From: CAWJFJ01 sp963800065
GTDB taxonomy: Bacteria > Actinomycetota > Acidimicrobiia > Acidimicrobiales > UBA8190
Assembly (NCBI GenBank): GCA_963800065.1
Contig: CAWCZO010000010.1
Span: 124,001-188,000 of the forward strand
Direction of reading: 5' to 3'
DNA: 64,000 bases
Part shown: piece after piece, positions 1-8,784 of the stretch
How the letters are laid out: every line of letters begins with the position of its first letter
Position numbering within the stretch: position 1 is the stretch's first letter
The notes under the pieces: generated by a model
Databases searched by the model: none
Told to the model about the DNA's origin: nothing
What the model saw: only the letters and a program-made list of their open reading frames with translations
Program-made: the position numbers and the translations under genes

Positions 1-554
1 AGGCGCCGTCTGTCGCGGTCCTGGGCGTTACGGTTGATGGCGGCCATGACAGCGATTCCCCCGGCCAGACCGAGGGCCACCCCGCTCATCGTCGCCCGCG
101 ACGGACTGACGAAGCCGGCCGCTGACGCCACCGTGGCGTAGAACACCTCGGCCAGGACGGCGAGGGCGATGACGGTGGACAAGGGGTAGACGAGGGCGGC
201 GAAGAGGACCGGGAGGACGAGCATGCCCGTCACTGGACTCTCCACCCCACCGTCGAGACCGGCCGCCGCCGCGATCAGGGCCAGGGTGGTGACCGACCAG
301 ACGAAGAAGAAGGGAACGCGCCATCTGGAGTGGATGATCCGGGTCCCGACCGGGGCGAACACCCCGAGCCAGCACGCCACCGACCCGGCGTCGATGGTGA
401 TCAGCAGGCCCCGATGGGGGCCGTGCGGCGTCAGGATCAGGTACCCGAAGAGCAGGACGGCGCCGAGGGTGAACGACCCCAGACCCATGAAGAGGTGCCG
501 ACGCCAGAGGGCGCCTTCCCAGCCGTCGTCTTCCCGGGTCGGACCGCCACTCAT
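1..554 (-). CDS. Multi-pass membrane sensor, 3' part missing (runs off the window)
   Basis: The reading frame is open from an ATG at 554 to the window edge, giving about 184 residues with no stop. It opens with a short acidic cytoplasmic segment (SGGPTREDDGWEG) and then shows about five hydrophobic segments of 16-20 residues. The visible part ends with a basic stretch (NRNAQDRDRRR) straight after the last one. That layout is typical of the membrane module placed before a GGDEF, histidine-kinase or cyclase domain, but the output domain lies outside the window, so function is unassigned. The start is weakly supported (AAGAG just upstream). The coding call itself is solid because hydrophobic periodicity is continuous. 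It is co-directional with the cyclase gene upstream at 620-1423, with a 65-base gap. Confidence 0.6.
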   Translation of the reverse strand, partial: MSGGPTREDDGWEGALWRRHLFMGLGSFTLGAVLLFGYLILTPHGPHRGLLITIDAGSVACWLGVFAPVGTRIIHSRWRVPFFFVWSVTTLALIAAAAGLDGGVESPVTGMLVLPVLFAALVYPLSTVIALAVLAEVFYATVASAAGFVSPSRATMSGVALGLAGGIAVMAAINRNAQDRDRRR

Positions 555-619
555 CTCTTGATCGTCGACATGGCGCAATCCCGGCAGAAACAACGGCGAC
601 ACAACGCCGCGGAGGCGGC

Positions 620-1423
620 TCAGGCGAAGCGCACCTCGAAGACCGGCACCGGCTCGGCAAAGCCCTTGAGGTCGACGGCCCCTCGGGCCTCGAAGTCGAG
701 ACGCTTCCCGATGCAGAGATCGCGCACGGCATTCGAAACGGCGATTCCACCGGGCGATGCTGTTCCGCAGAGACGCGCCGAGAGTTGAACAGCGGCACCG
801 AAGAGGTCGTCGCTCTCCGTTACCGGTTCCCCCACGCTGATCCCGACGCGCACGTGGATGGGTCGCTCGGCATCGGCGTTCCGGCGTCGCAGAGCTCGCT
901 GGATGGCGATGCCGGACTCGACGGCCGCCACCGTGGAGGTGAACGACGCCATGATTCCGTCGCCCGTGTGTTTCACTTCGCGACCGCCCCGTTCGTGCAG
1001 TGCCTCCCGCACGATCTGGTCATGGGCGTGGAGGATCACCATGAACTCTTCGTCACCCAGTTCCTGCGTCTGCTCGGTCGAGCCGCAGAGATCCGTGAAG
1101 AGGATCGCCCGGAAGGCAGACTCGGCGTAGACGTCTCCCGGCTGGTGGTGGGGGGGATCGCCGAGAAACGCATTGATGGGGCCCAGACCCACCTCGATGA
1201 CGTTGTCGGCCACCAAGCCGTGAGCCTCCCGGTGGACGGCCTCCAGTGACTCCCGGTCGGGCCCTTCGGCCAGGCAGAACACCTTCCCCCCGTTGTCGTC
1301 GAACCAGTAGGTGACGTAACGGACTCCGTACTTGTCCTGAACGGCCAGATCGAGTTCGTGGGCGGCGGCGATCGCCTCGGCCGTCGCATCGGGCGCATCG
1401 TGGCGGTCGAGGAACAGGGGCAT
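620..1423 (-). CDS. DUF4242-class III adenylate/guanylate cyclase fusion
   Basis: 267 residues. Residues about 1-85 (MPLFLDRHD...) resemble the small DUF4242 (nickel-binding-like) domain; about 100-267 form a class III nucleotidyl cyclase catalytic domain. Visible catalytic features are the two metal aspartates, Asp111 in FTDLCGST and Asp155 in KHTGDGIMASF, Lys151 at the purine-specifying position, and VRVGISVGEP. The usual VNxAxR transition-state motif reads VQLSARL, so Gln replaces the normal Asn. Predicted to make cAMP (or cGMP) in the cytoplasm; no membrane segment is present. The same two-domain fusion occurs in other actinobacteria. It follows the FAD oxidase gene with a 73-base gap containing a GC hairpin, so it is probably a separate transcript. 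Confidence 0.85.
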   Translation of the reverse strand: MPLFLDRHDAPDATAEAIAAAHELDLAVQDKYGVRYVTYWFDDNGGKVFCLAEGPDRESLEAVHREAHGLVADNVIEVGLGPINAFLGDPPHHQPGDVYAESAFRAILFTDLCGSTEQTQELGDEEFMVILHAHDQIVREALHERGGREVKHTGDGIMASFTSTVAAVESGIAIQRALRRRNADAERPIHVRVGISVGEPVTESDDLFGAAVQLSARLCGTASPGGIAVSNAVRDLCIGKRLDFEARGAVDLKGFAEPVPVFEVRFA

Positions 1424-1459
1424 GCCTCTGACGCTAGCGACTCGGGGGCCTTTTTGCCC

Positions 1460-1489
1460 GGGCCGACCCCCCCGGGGTGGGGCCGGCCC
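1460..1489 (-). terminator. GC-rich hairpin after the FAD oxidase gene
   Basis: GGGCCG at 1460-1465 pairs with CGGCCC at 1484-1489, with further C/G runs able to pair inside. It lies directly downstream of the minus-strand stop at 1497 and before the cyclase gene. There is no U-tract on the minus strand, so this is at best an actinobacterial-style terminator without poly-U. Confidence 0.3.
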
Positions 1490-1496
1490 GACGGCC

Positions 1497-2918
1497 TCAG
1501 CGAACGGCCGGCGGGATGTTCTGGTTGATGTGGAAGAGGTTCTCGGGGTCGTAGCGCGCCTTCAGCTCGGTGAGCCGGGCGTAGTTCCCGAGATAGGCGG
1601 AGCGCACGCGGTCCGGTCCCTCGTCCATCATGAAGTTTATGTAGGCGCCCCCTGCCGAGGTGGGGTGCAACTCCTCCCAGTACCGCTTGGCCCAGTCGGA
1701 GATGAGGCCGGCGTTCGACGGGTCGGGATCGACGCCGACGATCACACCGGCCCAGCCGCCGTCGCGATAGGCGAAGGCGGTGGCGGCGTCGGGGACACGA
1801 CCGGCGGCGCCGTCGATGGGGTACATGTGCATGGTCGAGTGGCCGGTGGGCAGCTGGGCGCCGTACTTGAGGTGCACCTCGATGGCCCGGTCGGAGATCT
1901 CGCGGAAGAAGTCCGCCCGCCAGTACCACTGGAGCCCGGCCGGGTAGAGCCCGTCGAAGGCACTCTGGAGGGCCGGGAAGGGCATGGCGTGCAAGCCGAC
2001 CATCAGCGGAGAGCCGAAATCGCGGATGGGGGCCAGGACGTCGGTGGCGTTGTCGTGGGGTCCCGTGTAGCACCAGACGATGGCGCAGGACTTGCGACCC
2101 CACAGCTCTTCCGGGAACGGCGGGGCGGGCGGGATGGTGATGAGGCCGATCCAACCGCTGAGCTCCTCGGGCAGTGCCGGCAGCAACTCGCGGTACCACC
2201 GCATCACGGCTCCGCCGTCCTCCAGGTCGTAGAGGACGGGTCCCCCGATGATGGTGCCGTTCTCGCCGATGTCGTGGCAGGCGAAGGTGAAGGAGGTGAC
2301 CACCCCGAAGTTGCCGCCCCCGCCGCGCAGGGCCCAGAAGAGATCGGGGTGCGACTGGTCGCTGGCCGTGACAACCGAGCCGTCGGCCAGGACGACGTCG
2401 GCCGAGAGGAGGTTGTCGATGGTGAGGCCGAACCGGCGGGTCAGATAGCCCACACCGCCACCGAGGGTCAGCCCGCCGACCCCGGTCGACGAGAGGAAGC
2501 CCGACGGGGTGGCCATTCCGTACTCTGCGGTGGCGCTGTCGACGTCGGCCCACGTGCAGCCACCGCCCACGGTCACGGTCCGGGCCTCCGGGTCGACGTC
2601 GGTGGTGCGCATACCGGACAGGTCGATGACCAGGGCGTCGTCCCAGACCCCGAGGCCGGCGGCATTGTGGCCGCCGCCGCGGACGGCCAGGACGACCCCG
2701 TGCCGGGCGGCGAAACGCACACAGGCCACGACATCGGAGACGTCGGTGCAGCGGACGATGGCGGCCGGGTGCCGGTCGATCATGGCGTTGTAGACGGCGC
2801 GCGCCTCGTCGTAGGCCGGGTCCCCGGACGTGATCACCGGCCCCCCGATCTCGGCCGCCAGCTCCTGGTAGGGGGCCGGTCGGTGCTGGTCGTGGCTCGT
2901 GGTGGTCGTCTGAGTCAT
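1497..2918 (-). CDS. Berberine-bridge-enzyme-like FAD-linked oxidoreductase
   Basis: 473 residues. An N-terminal PCMH-type FAD-binding domain (about 50-225) carries RGGGHN with His84 placed to attach FAD covalently, the glycine-rich GGGVGYLTRRFGL and LFWALRGGGGNFGVV. A substrate domain follows, and the C-terminal BBE segment (about 425-470, YDPENLFHINQNI) completes the family layout. Such enzymes oxidise sugars, alcohols or secondary metabolites with O2. The second covalent Cys of bicovalent flavoproteins is not evident. No signal peptide. It lies 63 bases downstream of the BTAD regulator in the same direction and is probably the last gene of that operon. Substrate unknown. Confidence 0.85.
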   Translation of the reverse strand: MTQTTTTSHDQHRPAPYQELAAEIGGPVITSGDPAYDEARAVYNAMIDRHPAAIVRCTDVSDVVACVRFAARHGVVLAVRGGGHNAAGLGVWDDALVIDLSGMRTTDVDPEARTVTVGGGCTWADVDSATAEYGMATPSGFLSSTGVGGLTLGGGVGYLTRRFGLTIDNLLSADVVLADGSVVTASDQSHPDLFWALRGGGGNFGVVTSFTFACHDIGENGTIIGGPVLYDLEDGGAVMRWYRELLPALPEELSGWIGLITIPPAPPFPEELWGRKSCAIVWCYTGPHDNATDVLAPIRDFGSPLMVGLHAMPFPALQSAFDGLYPAGLQWYWRADFFREISDRAIEVHLKYGAQLPTGHSTMHMYPIDGAAGRVPDAATAFAYRDGGWAGVIVGVDPDPSNAGLISDWAKRYWEELHPTSAGGAYINFMMDEGPDRVRSAYLGNYARLTELKARYDPENLFHINQNIPPAVR

Positions 2919-2981
2919 CGTCGGTCTCCCCTCTGGACGGAGAGGGCCCCTCGCTCGAGGCCACCCTCGGTCATGGTCACG

Positions 2982-5900
2982 TTAGGAGGGCGGCGTTCGC
3001 AGAGCGTTCGCCTCTGGATTCGGCGGCCCCGGCGACGGGCGAACGCTGCGGACGGCCAGGTCGGCTCGGCACCTCGACGCCAGGATCCGGGAGGACTGGG
3101 AACCGGCGAGATCGATGGCGTGCCGGAGCATGTCCAGGGCGCGGGGGCCCGGATCCAGGCCCGCTCGGAGTCGGAGGACCTCCGGCTGCCACCAGCGGTC
3201 GTCACCTTGCTCCGCCGCCACCAGCGCCGCGTCCAGGACGGCGCTGGCTTCGTCACGGCGCCCCTCGGCCATCAGGACCTCGGCCAGGAGCGACAACCAG
3301 TACGGCATGCGGGTGTAGGCGCCGAGCGCCCGCAACCGGTTGATCCCGCGGCGGATGTCGTCGACGCCCCTCTGGCCACCGGTGGCCCAGCCTCCGAGGA
3401 TGAGCCCCCACTCGCCGTAGTAGGCGAACTCGTAACGTCGGCAGAGATCGCTCAGCTCCCGGACGGCACGGAGGAGCGAGGTCCTGTCGTCGCAGAGCTG
3501 GTGAGTGATCCCCGCATAGGCGAGCGTCACGGCCAGGCTGTAGGGATGGTCGACCGACCGTCCCTGGTCGACGGCGTCGGCGCACCGGGAGACCGCTCGG
3601 TCGTCGTCCCCCAGCAGCCAATGGGCGTGGGCGGCCCAGGCCTGGACGTGGACTTCGTGGTGGGTCCCCAAGATGAAGGAGACGCCGGCCGGCGAGCAGT
3701 CGATGGCCAGATCGAAATGGGTGATGGCCGGGGCCAGCATGCCGAGGCTGGTCGCCGTCCCGGCGAAGGCGAAATGCGCCTGGCCGGTCAGGTCGGGGTC
3801 CGCGGCCGCCAGGGCCAAGGCCCGCACCGCCAATTCGTGGGCCTGCGCGATGTGTCCCTGGACGAACCGGACGGCGAACAACCCGACGAGGATCCGGGCC
3901 AGCACCTTGGGCCGATCGAGACGGTCGGCCAGGGCGGCCGACCGCTCCAGGGTCGACTGCAGCAGAGGCGAGGAGTAGCCGTGCCGCGCGTTGAGCGGTG
4001 CCGACATGGCCTCGAGAACGTCCAGCTCGTGCTCGTCACGATCGCGCCCGGCCGGCATCTGGGCCACCAGGTCCAGACAGCGGCGGTGATGCCGGATGGC
4101 CTCGGCGTTGGCGAACACGGCGCCCGCCATCTCGGCGGCAGTGCCGAAGTAACCGAGCGCACGGTCGGGCCGCCCGCCGCGGTCATACTGCTCGGCCAGC
4201 TGGGCGGCGACGTCGTCGACGTGTCCGGCGTGGAGAAGCTCGATTCCCTGAGCCAGGCGCCGGTGCAACAACCAGCGCCGAGGTGGGCTGACCGAGGAGT
4301 AGGCGGCGGCGCGCAACAGGTCGTGGGAGAAGTCGTAGCCGCTGCGCTGCTCACGGAGGATGCGGCGGCGCCACAGCTCGTCCACCGCCTGGACCAGGGT
4401 GTCGGCGTCGAGATCGCTGGCCTCGGCCAACAGATCGAGACTGAAGTCCCGCCCGACGGCGGCGGCCAGGCCGGCCACGTCCCGAGCGGCGGGCGAAGCC
4501 TGTTCCAGTCGGCGGTGGAGGACAGCCCGGAGGTCGTTGTCGGGCAGGGACGCCGAGGTGGAGAGGTCGGGGAGCCCGCTCGCCACTTCGACGACGAACA
4601 GGGGGTAGCCGCCGGTCGCCGCGTACAGAAGGACCTCCTCGTCCGTCGAAAGGGGCCGGCTCAGAAGCGTCTCCGCCAGTTGGCGTGTATCGGCCGGGTC
4701 CAGCGGGGTGAGGCCGATCTCGGTCACCAGCTCCGCCGATCGCAACGACCGCAGCGATGCGGCCACCTCTCGGTTGTCGTCCAGCTCGTCAGACCGGACG
4801 GTGGCGGCAACCAACAAGGGCGTCCCCTGGGCGAAGCCGAGGAGGAATGCCAACCAGGCCAGTGTCTCCTCGTCACACCACTGGAGGTCGTCGAGAACGA
4901 GCAGGACGGGGCGGTCGGTGGCCATCACGGCGCGGGCCAGGCCCTCGAAGAAGCGGTGCCGCTGCCAGGCGTCGATCGTCGGACGCGAGCCGACGGCGGG
5001 AGGGCCGTCGGCACGGATGGCGGTGGCAGAGGAGGGAAGACGCGGAACCAGGCGGTCGACCTCGATCTGCCAGACCGGCTCCAGGGCGGCGGCGGCCGAT
5101 CGGAGGGCGGCGCCGCGAAGCCAGTCGGCCACCGGTGCCAGAGCCAACCGGCCCGACTGTCCGAAGCAGCGGGTGGTCGCCACCACGGCGCCCTCGGTCC
5201 CGGCCACGGCGGCCAGCTCGGCCACGAGGCGGCTCTTGCCGACACCGGCCTCCCCCGACACCACGGCCAGCCCGGGGCGCCCACCCGTGGCCTGGCGCCA
5301 GCGCTCGACGAGCAGGTCGATCTGGCCGGCCCGACCGATCAGACCGGCAGCGGCACCGCCACGGCGCGGTGACGACCGGCTGTCCACGGTGCGCCGCCGG
5401 TCCCGGACATCGCCACGGTGGAGGAGCCGGTCCACCATGGTCGTCGTCTCGGGGTCCGGGGTGACGCCGAGCTCCTGCTCCAAGACGGTGGCGCAACGGT
5501 GGTAGGTGCTCACCGCCGCAGCGCGGTCCCCCGACTCGGCCTGCAGCTCCATGACGACCCGGTATCCGGCCTCCTCGAGAGGCTTCAGCTGGACACGACG
5601 GCGGGCGACCTCGAGAGCACGGGTGCGGTCACCGGAACGGCGATGGGCGCCGATGACCCCGTCGCACAGGTCCACGCAGGCCCGGAGAAGAGGTTCGCGC
5701 TCATCGAGGACCCAGTCGTCGTAGGACCCGGGCATGAGCTCGCCCCGGTACTCGGCAATCGCCGCTTCGGCGTGAGCCACGAACCCGGCGCTGTCCCCAC
5801 TGGCCCTGGCTGAGGACGCCGCCCGGCGCTCGGCTTCGAAGACACGGACATCGACGCGGCACGACGGAGAGTCACGCCAGGCCAAGGAGGTGGGCTGGAC

Positions 5901-6146
5901 CATCAACGAGGGGTCGTCGCCCAGCATCACCCGGAGGTTGTGCAGCTCGCGTCGCAGGTTCGTGCGGGCCTGCGGCTCGGTGGAGTCGGGCCAGAAGACG
6001 CCGGCCAGGTGCTGCCGGGTCTGGGGTACCTCGGCATGGAGGATGAGGTAGCCGAGGAGGGCGACCGAACGCGACGGTTGGGTGCGGCCGCCGAGATCGG
6101 GTCCGCCGATGACCCGCTGCTCGCCCAGGAGGCGGATCTCCAACAC
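2982..6146 (-). CDS. BTAD/SARP-type regulator with AAA ATPase and helical-repeat C terminus
   Basis: 1054 residues. In order: an OmpR-like winged helix (about 1-95), a bacterial transcriptional activation domain (about 98-245), a linker, an AAA_16 ATPase (about 268-500) with Walker A GEAGVGKS at 298-305 and Walker B LLVLDDLQW ending near 423, then about 500 residues of alpha-helical TPR-like repeats. This is the AfsR-like large-regulator architecture: ATP-dependent activators of secondary-metabolism or catabolic operons that sense a ligand through the repeats. Its ATG at 6146 lies 3 bases past the stop of the metallo-hydrolase gene, so it is translationally coupled to it. Probably activates its own operon or the FAD oxidase gene downstream; target inferred from position only. 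Confidence 0.88.
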   Translation of the reverse strand: MLEIRLLGEQRVIGGPDLGGRTQPSRSVALLGYLILHAEVPQTRQHLAGVFWPDSTEPQARTNLRRELHNLRVMLGDDPSLMVQPTSLAWRDSPSCRVDVRVFEAERRAASSARASGDSAGFVAHAEAAIAEYRGELMPGSYDDWVLDEREPLLRACVDLCDGVIGAHRRSGDRTRALEVARRRVQLKPLEEAGYRVVMELQAESGDRAAAVSTYHRCATVLEQELGVTPDPETTTMVDRLLHRGDVRDRRRTVDSRSSPRRGGAAAGLIGRAGQIDLLVERWRQATGGRPGLAVVSGEAGVGKSRLVAELAAVAGTEGAVVATTRCFGQSGRLALAPVADWLRGAALRSAAAALEPVWQIEVDRLVPRLPSSATAIRADGPPAVGSRPTIDAWQRHRFFEGLARAVMATDRPVLLVLDDLQWCDEETLAWLAFLLGFAQGTPLLVAATVRSDELDDNREVAASLRSLRSAELVTEIGLTPLDPADTRQLAETLLSRPLSTDEEVLLYAATGGYPLFVVEVASGLPDLSTSASLPDNDLRAVLHRRLEQASPAARDVAGLAAAVGRDFSLDLLAEASDLDADTLVQAVDELWRRRILREQRSGYDFSHDLLRAAAYSSVSPPRRWLLHRRLAQGIELLHAGHVDDVAAQLAEQYDRGGRPDRALGYFGTAAEMAGAVFANAEAIRHHRRCLDLVAQMPAGRDRDEHELDVLEAMSAPLNARHGYSSPLLQSTLERSAALADRLDRPKVLARILVGLFAVRFVQGHIAQAHELAVRALALAAADPDLTGQAHFAFAGTATSLGMLAPAITHFDLAIDCSPAGVSFILGTHHEVHVQAWAAHAHWLLGDDDRAVSRCADAVDQGRSVDHPYSLAVTLAYAGITHQLCDDRTSLLRAVRELSDLCRRYEFAYYGEWGLILGGWATGGQRGVDDIRRGINRLRALGAYTRMPYWLSLLAEVLMAEGRRDEASAVLDAALVAAEQGDDRWWQPEVLRLRAGLDPGPRALDMLRHAIDLAGSQSSRILASRCRADLAVRSVRPSPGPPNPEANALRTPPS

Positions 6147-6149
6147 GGG

Positions 6150-7424
6150 TCATCCCCGCCGTTCGAGCCGCCAGCGCTCGCGCTGGTGGCGCAACCAGCC
6201 GCTCGCCCAGAAGTTCACGTCGCCGCCGGCGTCGAGGAGGGCGTCGTGGGCCTCGACCATGACATCGATGGCGCCAGCGTGGTCCGGCCGGGTGCGCAGG
6301 ACGGCTTCGACCAGGTGGATGGCGACGACGGGCTCGCCGCCTCCCAGCTCGGCGCGCGCCCGAGTCACGACGGCGTCGGGCCCGGCCAGGTCGACCATCC
6401 CGGCCCACGCCGCCGCCGGCTCCAGGGGGTACAGCTCGGTGGTGGACCGCAGGGTGAACCATCCCATGTAGGTCTCCCAGATGGTGCGCACACCCCAGGC
6501 CACCGTGCCGTAGCCCTGCCCCACCCGGAGCTCGGGGGGCAGGCGGATCTCGCGCATCAGGGTGAAGACGTCCTTACCCTCGTTCATACCGGCCAGGGTC
6601 TGGCGGTGGACGTAGTCGACGGCGTCGTGCAGACGGGTGAGGGCCCTGTCGATGAGTCGGCTCCCGACGATGGGCTCGTGTCGCCCGGTGACGAGCATCG
6701 AGGGCTCCAGATCCTTGAGCGTGCGGATGGCGGCGAGGTAGGGCTCGACGCTGCGGTAGCGGTCGCCGCGCAGGGTGTTGAGATTGGGAAAGTGCGGGAA
6801 CAGGGGTCCCACCAGGTTGCTGATCAGGCAGACGCCGTGGTCGGGAAGCCAGACGATGCAGCTGTCGATGGTCTCGCCTCCCGGAGTGGAGATGAGGTCG
6901 AGGTCGAGGTCGCCCACCGACAGCTCGAGCCGGTGATCGAAGGTGACGTCGGGGACCGGCGTGTCCTGGCGCATGGGGACGCCGGGGTTCTCGGTGGCGA
7001 TCTCCCGGGCCCGGCGCCCCGAGACGTCGAACCAGATGGCCGCCGTCCGCAGCCGGAGAGCGGCGATCCGCTCGTCGTCGTGCTGGCAGGCGCGGTTGGC
7101 GGCCTGGGCCACGTACCGGGTGTCGGCCTCGCGGAACAACGCCACGCCGCCGACGTGGTCGACATGGGCCTGGGTGGTGACGACATAGGGGGTCGGCCCG
7201 GGGCAGACGGCGTCGAAGACGCGCTTGTGGTGGGGGGCCTCGTAGCCCATGCCGGTGTTGACGATGATCCGGCCGGCACCTGTGACGAGCATGTAGGCGG
7301 CCGTGGTCCCGCCCGAGCGGTAGAGGAAGTCGGTGATCCGGTGAGCCGGGTCGTCGTAGACCGGCGTGAGCAGCTCCTTGCCGGGCCGCTCGTCGATGAG
7401 CCGGTCCACCTCGTCGGTGGTCAT
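6150..7424 (-). CDS. Metallo-beta-lactamase-fold hydrolase, alkylsulfatase-like C-terminal part
   Basis: 424 residues. The N-terminal half is an MBL fold; the second half (about 285-350, TIWETYMGWF...ELYPLEP) resembles the dimerisation region of SdsA1-type alkylsulfatases, followed by a helical repeat-like tail. The metal motif reads TQAHVDHVGG, so the first His of HxHxDH is Gln85, while His87, Asp89 and His90 are kept. A later His is present in LVTGRHEP. One metal site may therefore be altered. Neighbours are a sulfotransferase upstream and a BTAD regulator downstream, which fits a role in making or cleaving a sulfate ester, but the reaction is not proven. Translation probably starts at ATG 7424, the last of five ATGs spaced 17 bases apart. 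Confidence 0.8.
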   Translation of the reverse strand: MTTDEVDRLIDERPGKELLTPVYDDPAHRITDFLYRSGGTTAAYMLVTGAGRIIVNTGMGYEAPHHKRVFDAVCPGPTPYVVTTQAHVDHVGGVALFREADTRYVAQAANRACQHDDERIAALRLRTAAIWFDVSGRRAREIATENPGVPMRQDTPVPDVTFDHRLELSVGDLDLDLISTPGGETIDSCIVWLPDHGVCLISNLVGPLFPHFPNLNTLRGDRYRSVEPYLAAIRTLKDLEPSMLVTGRHEPIVGSRLIDRALTRLHDAVDYVHRQTLAGMNEGKDVFTLMREIRLPPELRVGQGYGTVAWGVRTIWETYMGWFTLRSTTELYPLEPAAAWAGMVDLAGPDAVVTRARAELGGGEPVVAIHLVEAVLRTRPDHAGAIDVMVEAHDALLDAGGDVNFWASGWLRHQRERWRLERRG

Positions 7425-7492
7425 AGCCCCTCCGTGGTCATAGCCCCTCCGTGGTCATGTCGCCCCAATTGTCATGTCGCCCCAATCGTCAT
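7421..7492 (-). repeat. 17-base tandem repeat forming an ATGA-coupled mini-ORF ladder
   Basis: On the minus strand ATG codons lie at 7492, 7475, 7458, 7441 and 7424, exactly 17 bases apart, each overlapping a TGA as ATGA. The units are two copies of ATGACRATTGGGGCGAC and two of ATGACCACGGAGGGGCT. Between consecutive ATGs lie 6-codon ORFs: MTIGAT twice, then MTTEGL twice. The first ATG overlaps the sulfotransferase stop (7489-7491) and the last is the hydrolase start. The GGAGGGG and GGGGCG inside each unit can act as ribosome-binding sites for the next ATG. It looks like a repeated duplication of the hydrolase start region. Confidence 0.9.
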
Positions 7493-8784
7493 GTCACTTC
7501 GGTCTGAACGGCGACGGCGTCGTGGTAGAAGCGGAAATGGTCCCTGACCTCGTCGGGGGTCACGCCGAAGTCGCCCCGGAGGTCGTAGACGACCCGGCCC
7601 TCCTTGTCGCGGGGGTGGTCGCTGAGGTACCTCGACATCCGGGCCCTCGCCCCGTCGGTCAGGGCCAGACCGGCCGTGGCGTAGATGCGGGCCACGGTGG
7701 ACAGCTCGTCGGCCATGAAATCGTGGAAGAGGACGTCCTGGCGAGCGCCCGGCGGGACCATGTGGCGGTCCCGGAGAGACGTCTCCAGGAGGCGGCGGAT
7801 CCTGTCGGTCCAGTAGGAGAGGTAGAAGTCCGGCTCCGGCGTCCGGTAGGACAGTCGGGCGGCGTAGGTCATCATGGTGGCTGCCGACTGCACCACCGAG
7901 ACCGGATCGCGGTGGGTGACGACGACGGTGGCGTCGGGGAAGGTGGCGAGCAGGGGTCCCAGCTGCTCCAGGTGCTGCGGCGACTTGAGGACCCAGCGCT
8001 CCCGGGAGCCCTGCCGTTCCGGAGGGCCCTGCTGCCGCGGTGTGCCCTGCCACTGGAGGATCTGGAGAACGGTCTTCAGATAGGCGTAGTGCGGCGTCTG
8101 GTCGTGGTCGAGGTAGTAGTCGCGCCACTGTGGGGCCCGCGCCACCCACTCGAGCTGGTAGCTCGAGAAGTCCGGCTGCTGGAGCTCCAGCTCCTCGTGG
8201 ATGTGATCCGGATGCATGGGGTGCATGGCGGCCAGGTAGGGCAAGGTGGCGTCCATCCCCCGCCACTCCGCCTCCGCCCGTCGGTGACGGGGGTCGACGC
8301 CGTCCGGTCCGGGGACCTCGTCGGGATCGGGGACGGGCTCGTAGCTCCGCCACAGCGGGAGAGAACGCAGCCGGTCGTCGGAGGCGATGAGGTTGACCAG
8401 GTGGGTGGTCCCCGACCGGGGCAGCCCGACGACGATGATCGGCGCCACCACGGCCACGTCACCGATCTCGGGATGGCGGGTCAGAAGGTCATGGATCCGC
8501 AGGCGGTTGACGGCGTAGCGGACGCAGTCCCGGAACAACGTCATCCGTCCGAGAGCGGTGCGATCGCCGTCGCCGTCCATCTCCCCCAGCCAGAGCCGCA
8601 GACGGACCCGGAAGTCGTCGGGGCCGAAGTCGTCGAGCCCGGCGCGCTCGACGGCCTCACCGAGCACCGCCTCCTCGGTCAGCTCGACGCGATGGCGTTC
8701 GCCGTGGTCGAGGGCCAAACGCTGGACGTCGGTGAGCTCCGGCCGACGCAGGTCGGTGATGCGGATGCGCCGCCCTGTCGTCAT
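7489..8784 (-). CDS. PAPS-dependent sulfotransferase family protein
   Basis: 431 residues. The 5'-phosphosulfate-binding loop is GLPRSGTTHLV at about 120-130, after the hydrophobic strand VVAPIIVV. A 3'-phosphate-binding strand-loop (VVVTHRDPVSVVQS) follows VLKSPQHLEQL. This is the Sulfotransfer_3-like architecture (P-loop fold) with an N-terminal helical extension common in actinobacterial members that act on small metabolites or lipids. The start at 8784 is chosen because its ATG overlaps the SDR stop as ATGA and the protein starts cleanly with MTTGRRIRITD. Cytoplasmic. Acceptor unknown; the MBL-fold neighbour may act on the same sulfated compound. Confidence 0.85.
   Translation of the reverse strand: MTTGRRIRITDLRRPELTDVQRLALDHGERHRVELTEEAVLGEAVERAGLDDFGPDDFRVRLRLWLGEMDGDGDRTALGRMTLFRDCVRYAVNRLRIHDLLTRHPEIGDVAVVAPIIVVGLPRSGTTHLVNLIASDDRLRSLPLWRSYEPVPDPDEVPGPDGVDPRHRRAEAEWRGMDATLPYLAAMHPMHPDHIHEELELQQPDFSSYQLEWVARAPQWRDYYLDHDQTPHYAYLKTVLQILQWQGTPRQQGPPERQGSRERWVLKSPQHLEQLGPLLATFPDATVVVTHRDPVSVVQSAATMMTYAARLSYRTPEPDFYLSYWTDRIRRLLETSLRDRHMVPPGARQDVLFHDFMADELSTVARIYATAGLALTDGARARMSRYLSDHPRDKEGRVVYDLRGDFGVTPDEVRDHFRFYHDAVAVQTEVT

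Noticed and set aside
28..798. Long arginine/proline-rich reading frames opposite or across real genes (for example 28-798 minus, 1422-5372 plus)
   Set aside because: They overlap clear domain-containing genes in other frames, have low-complexity composition and no ribosome-binding site; typical of very GC-rich DNA.
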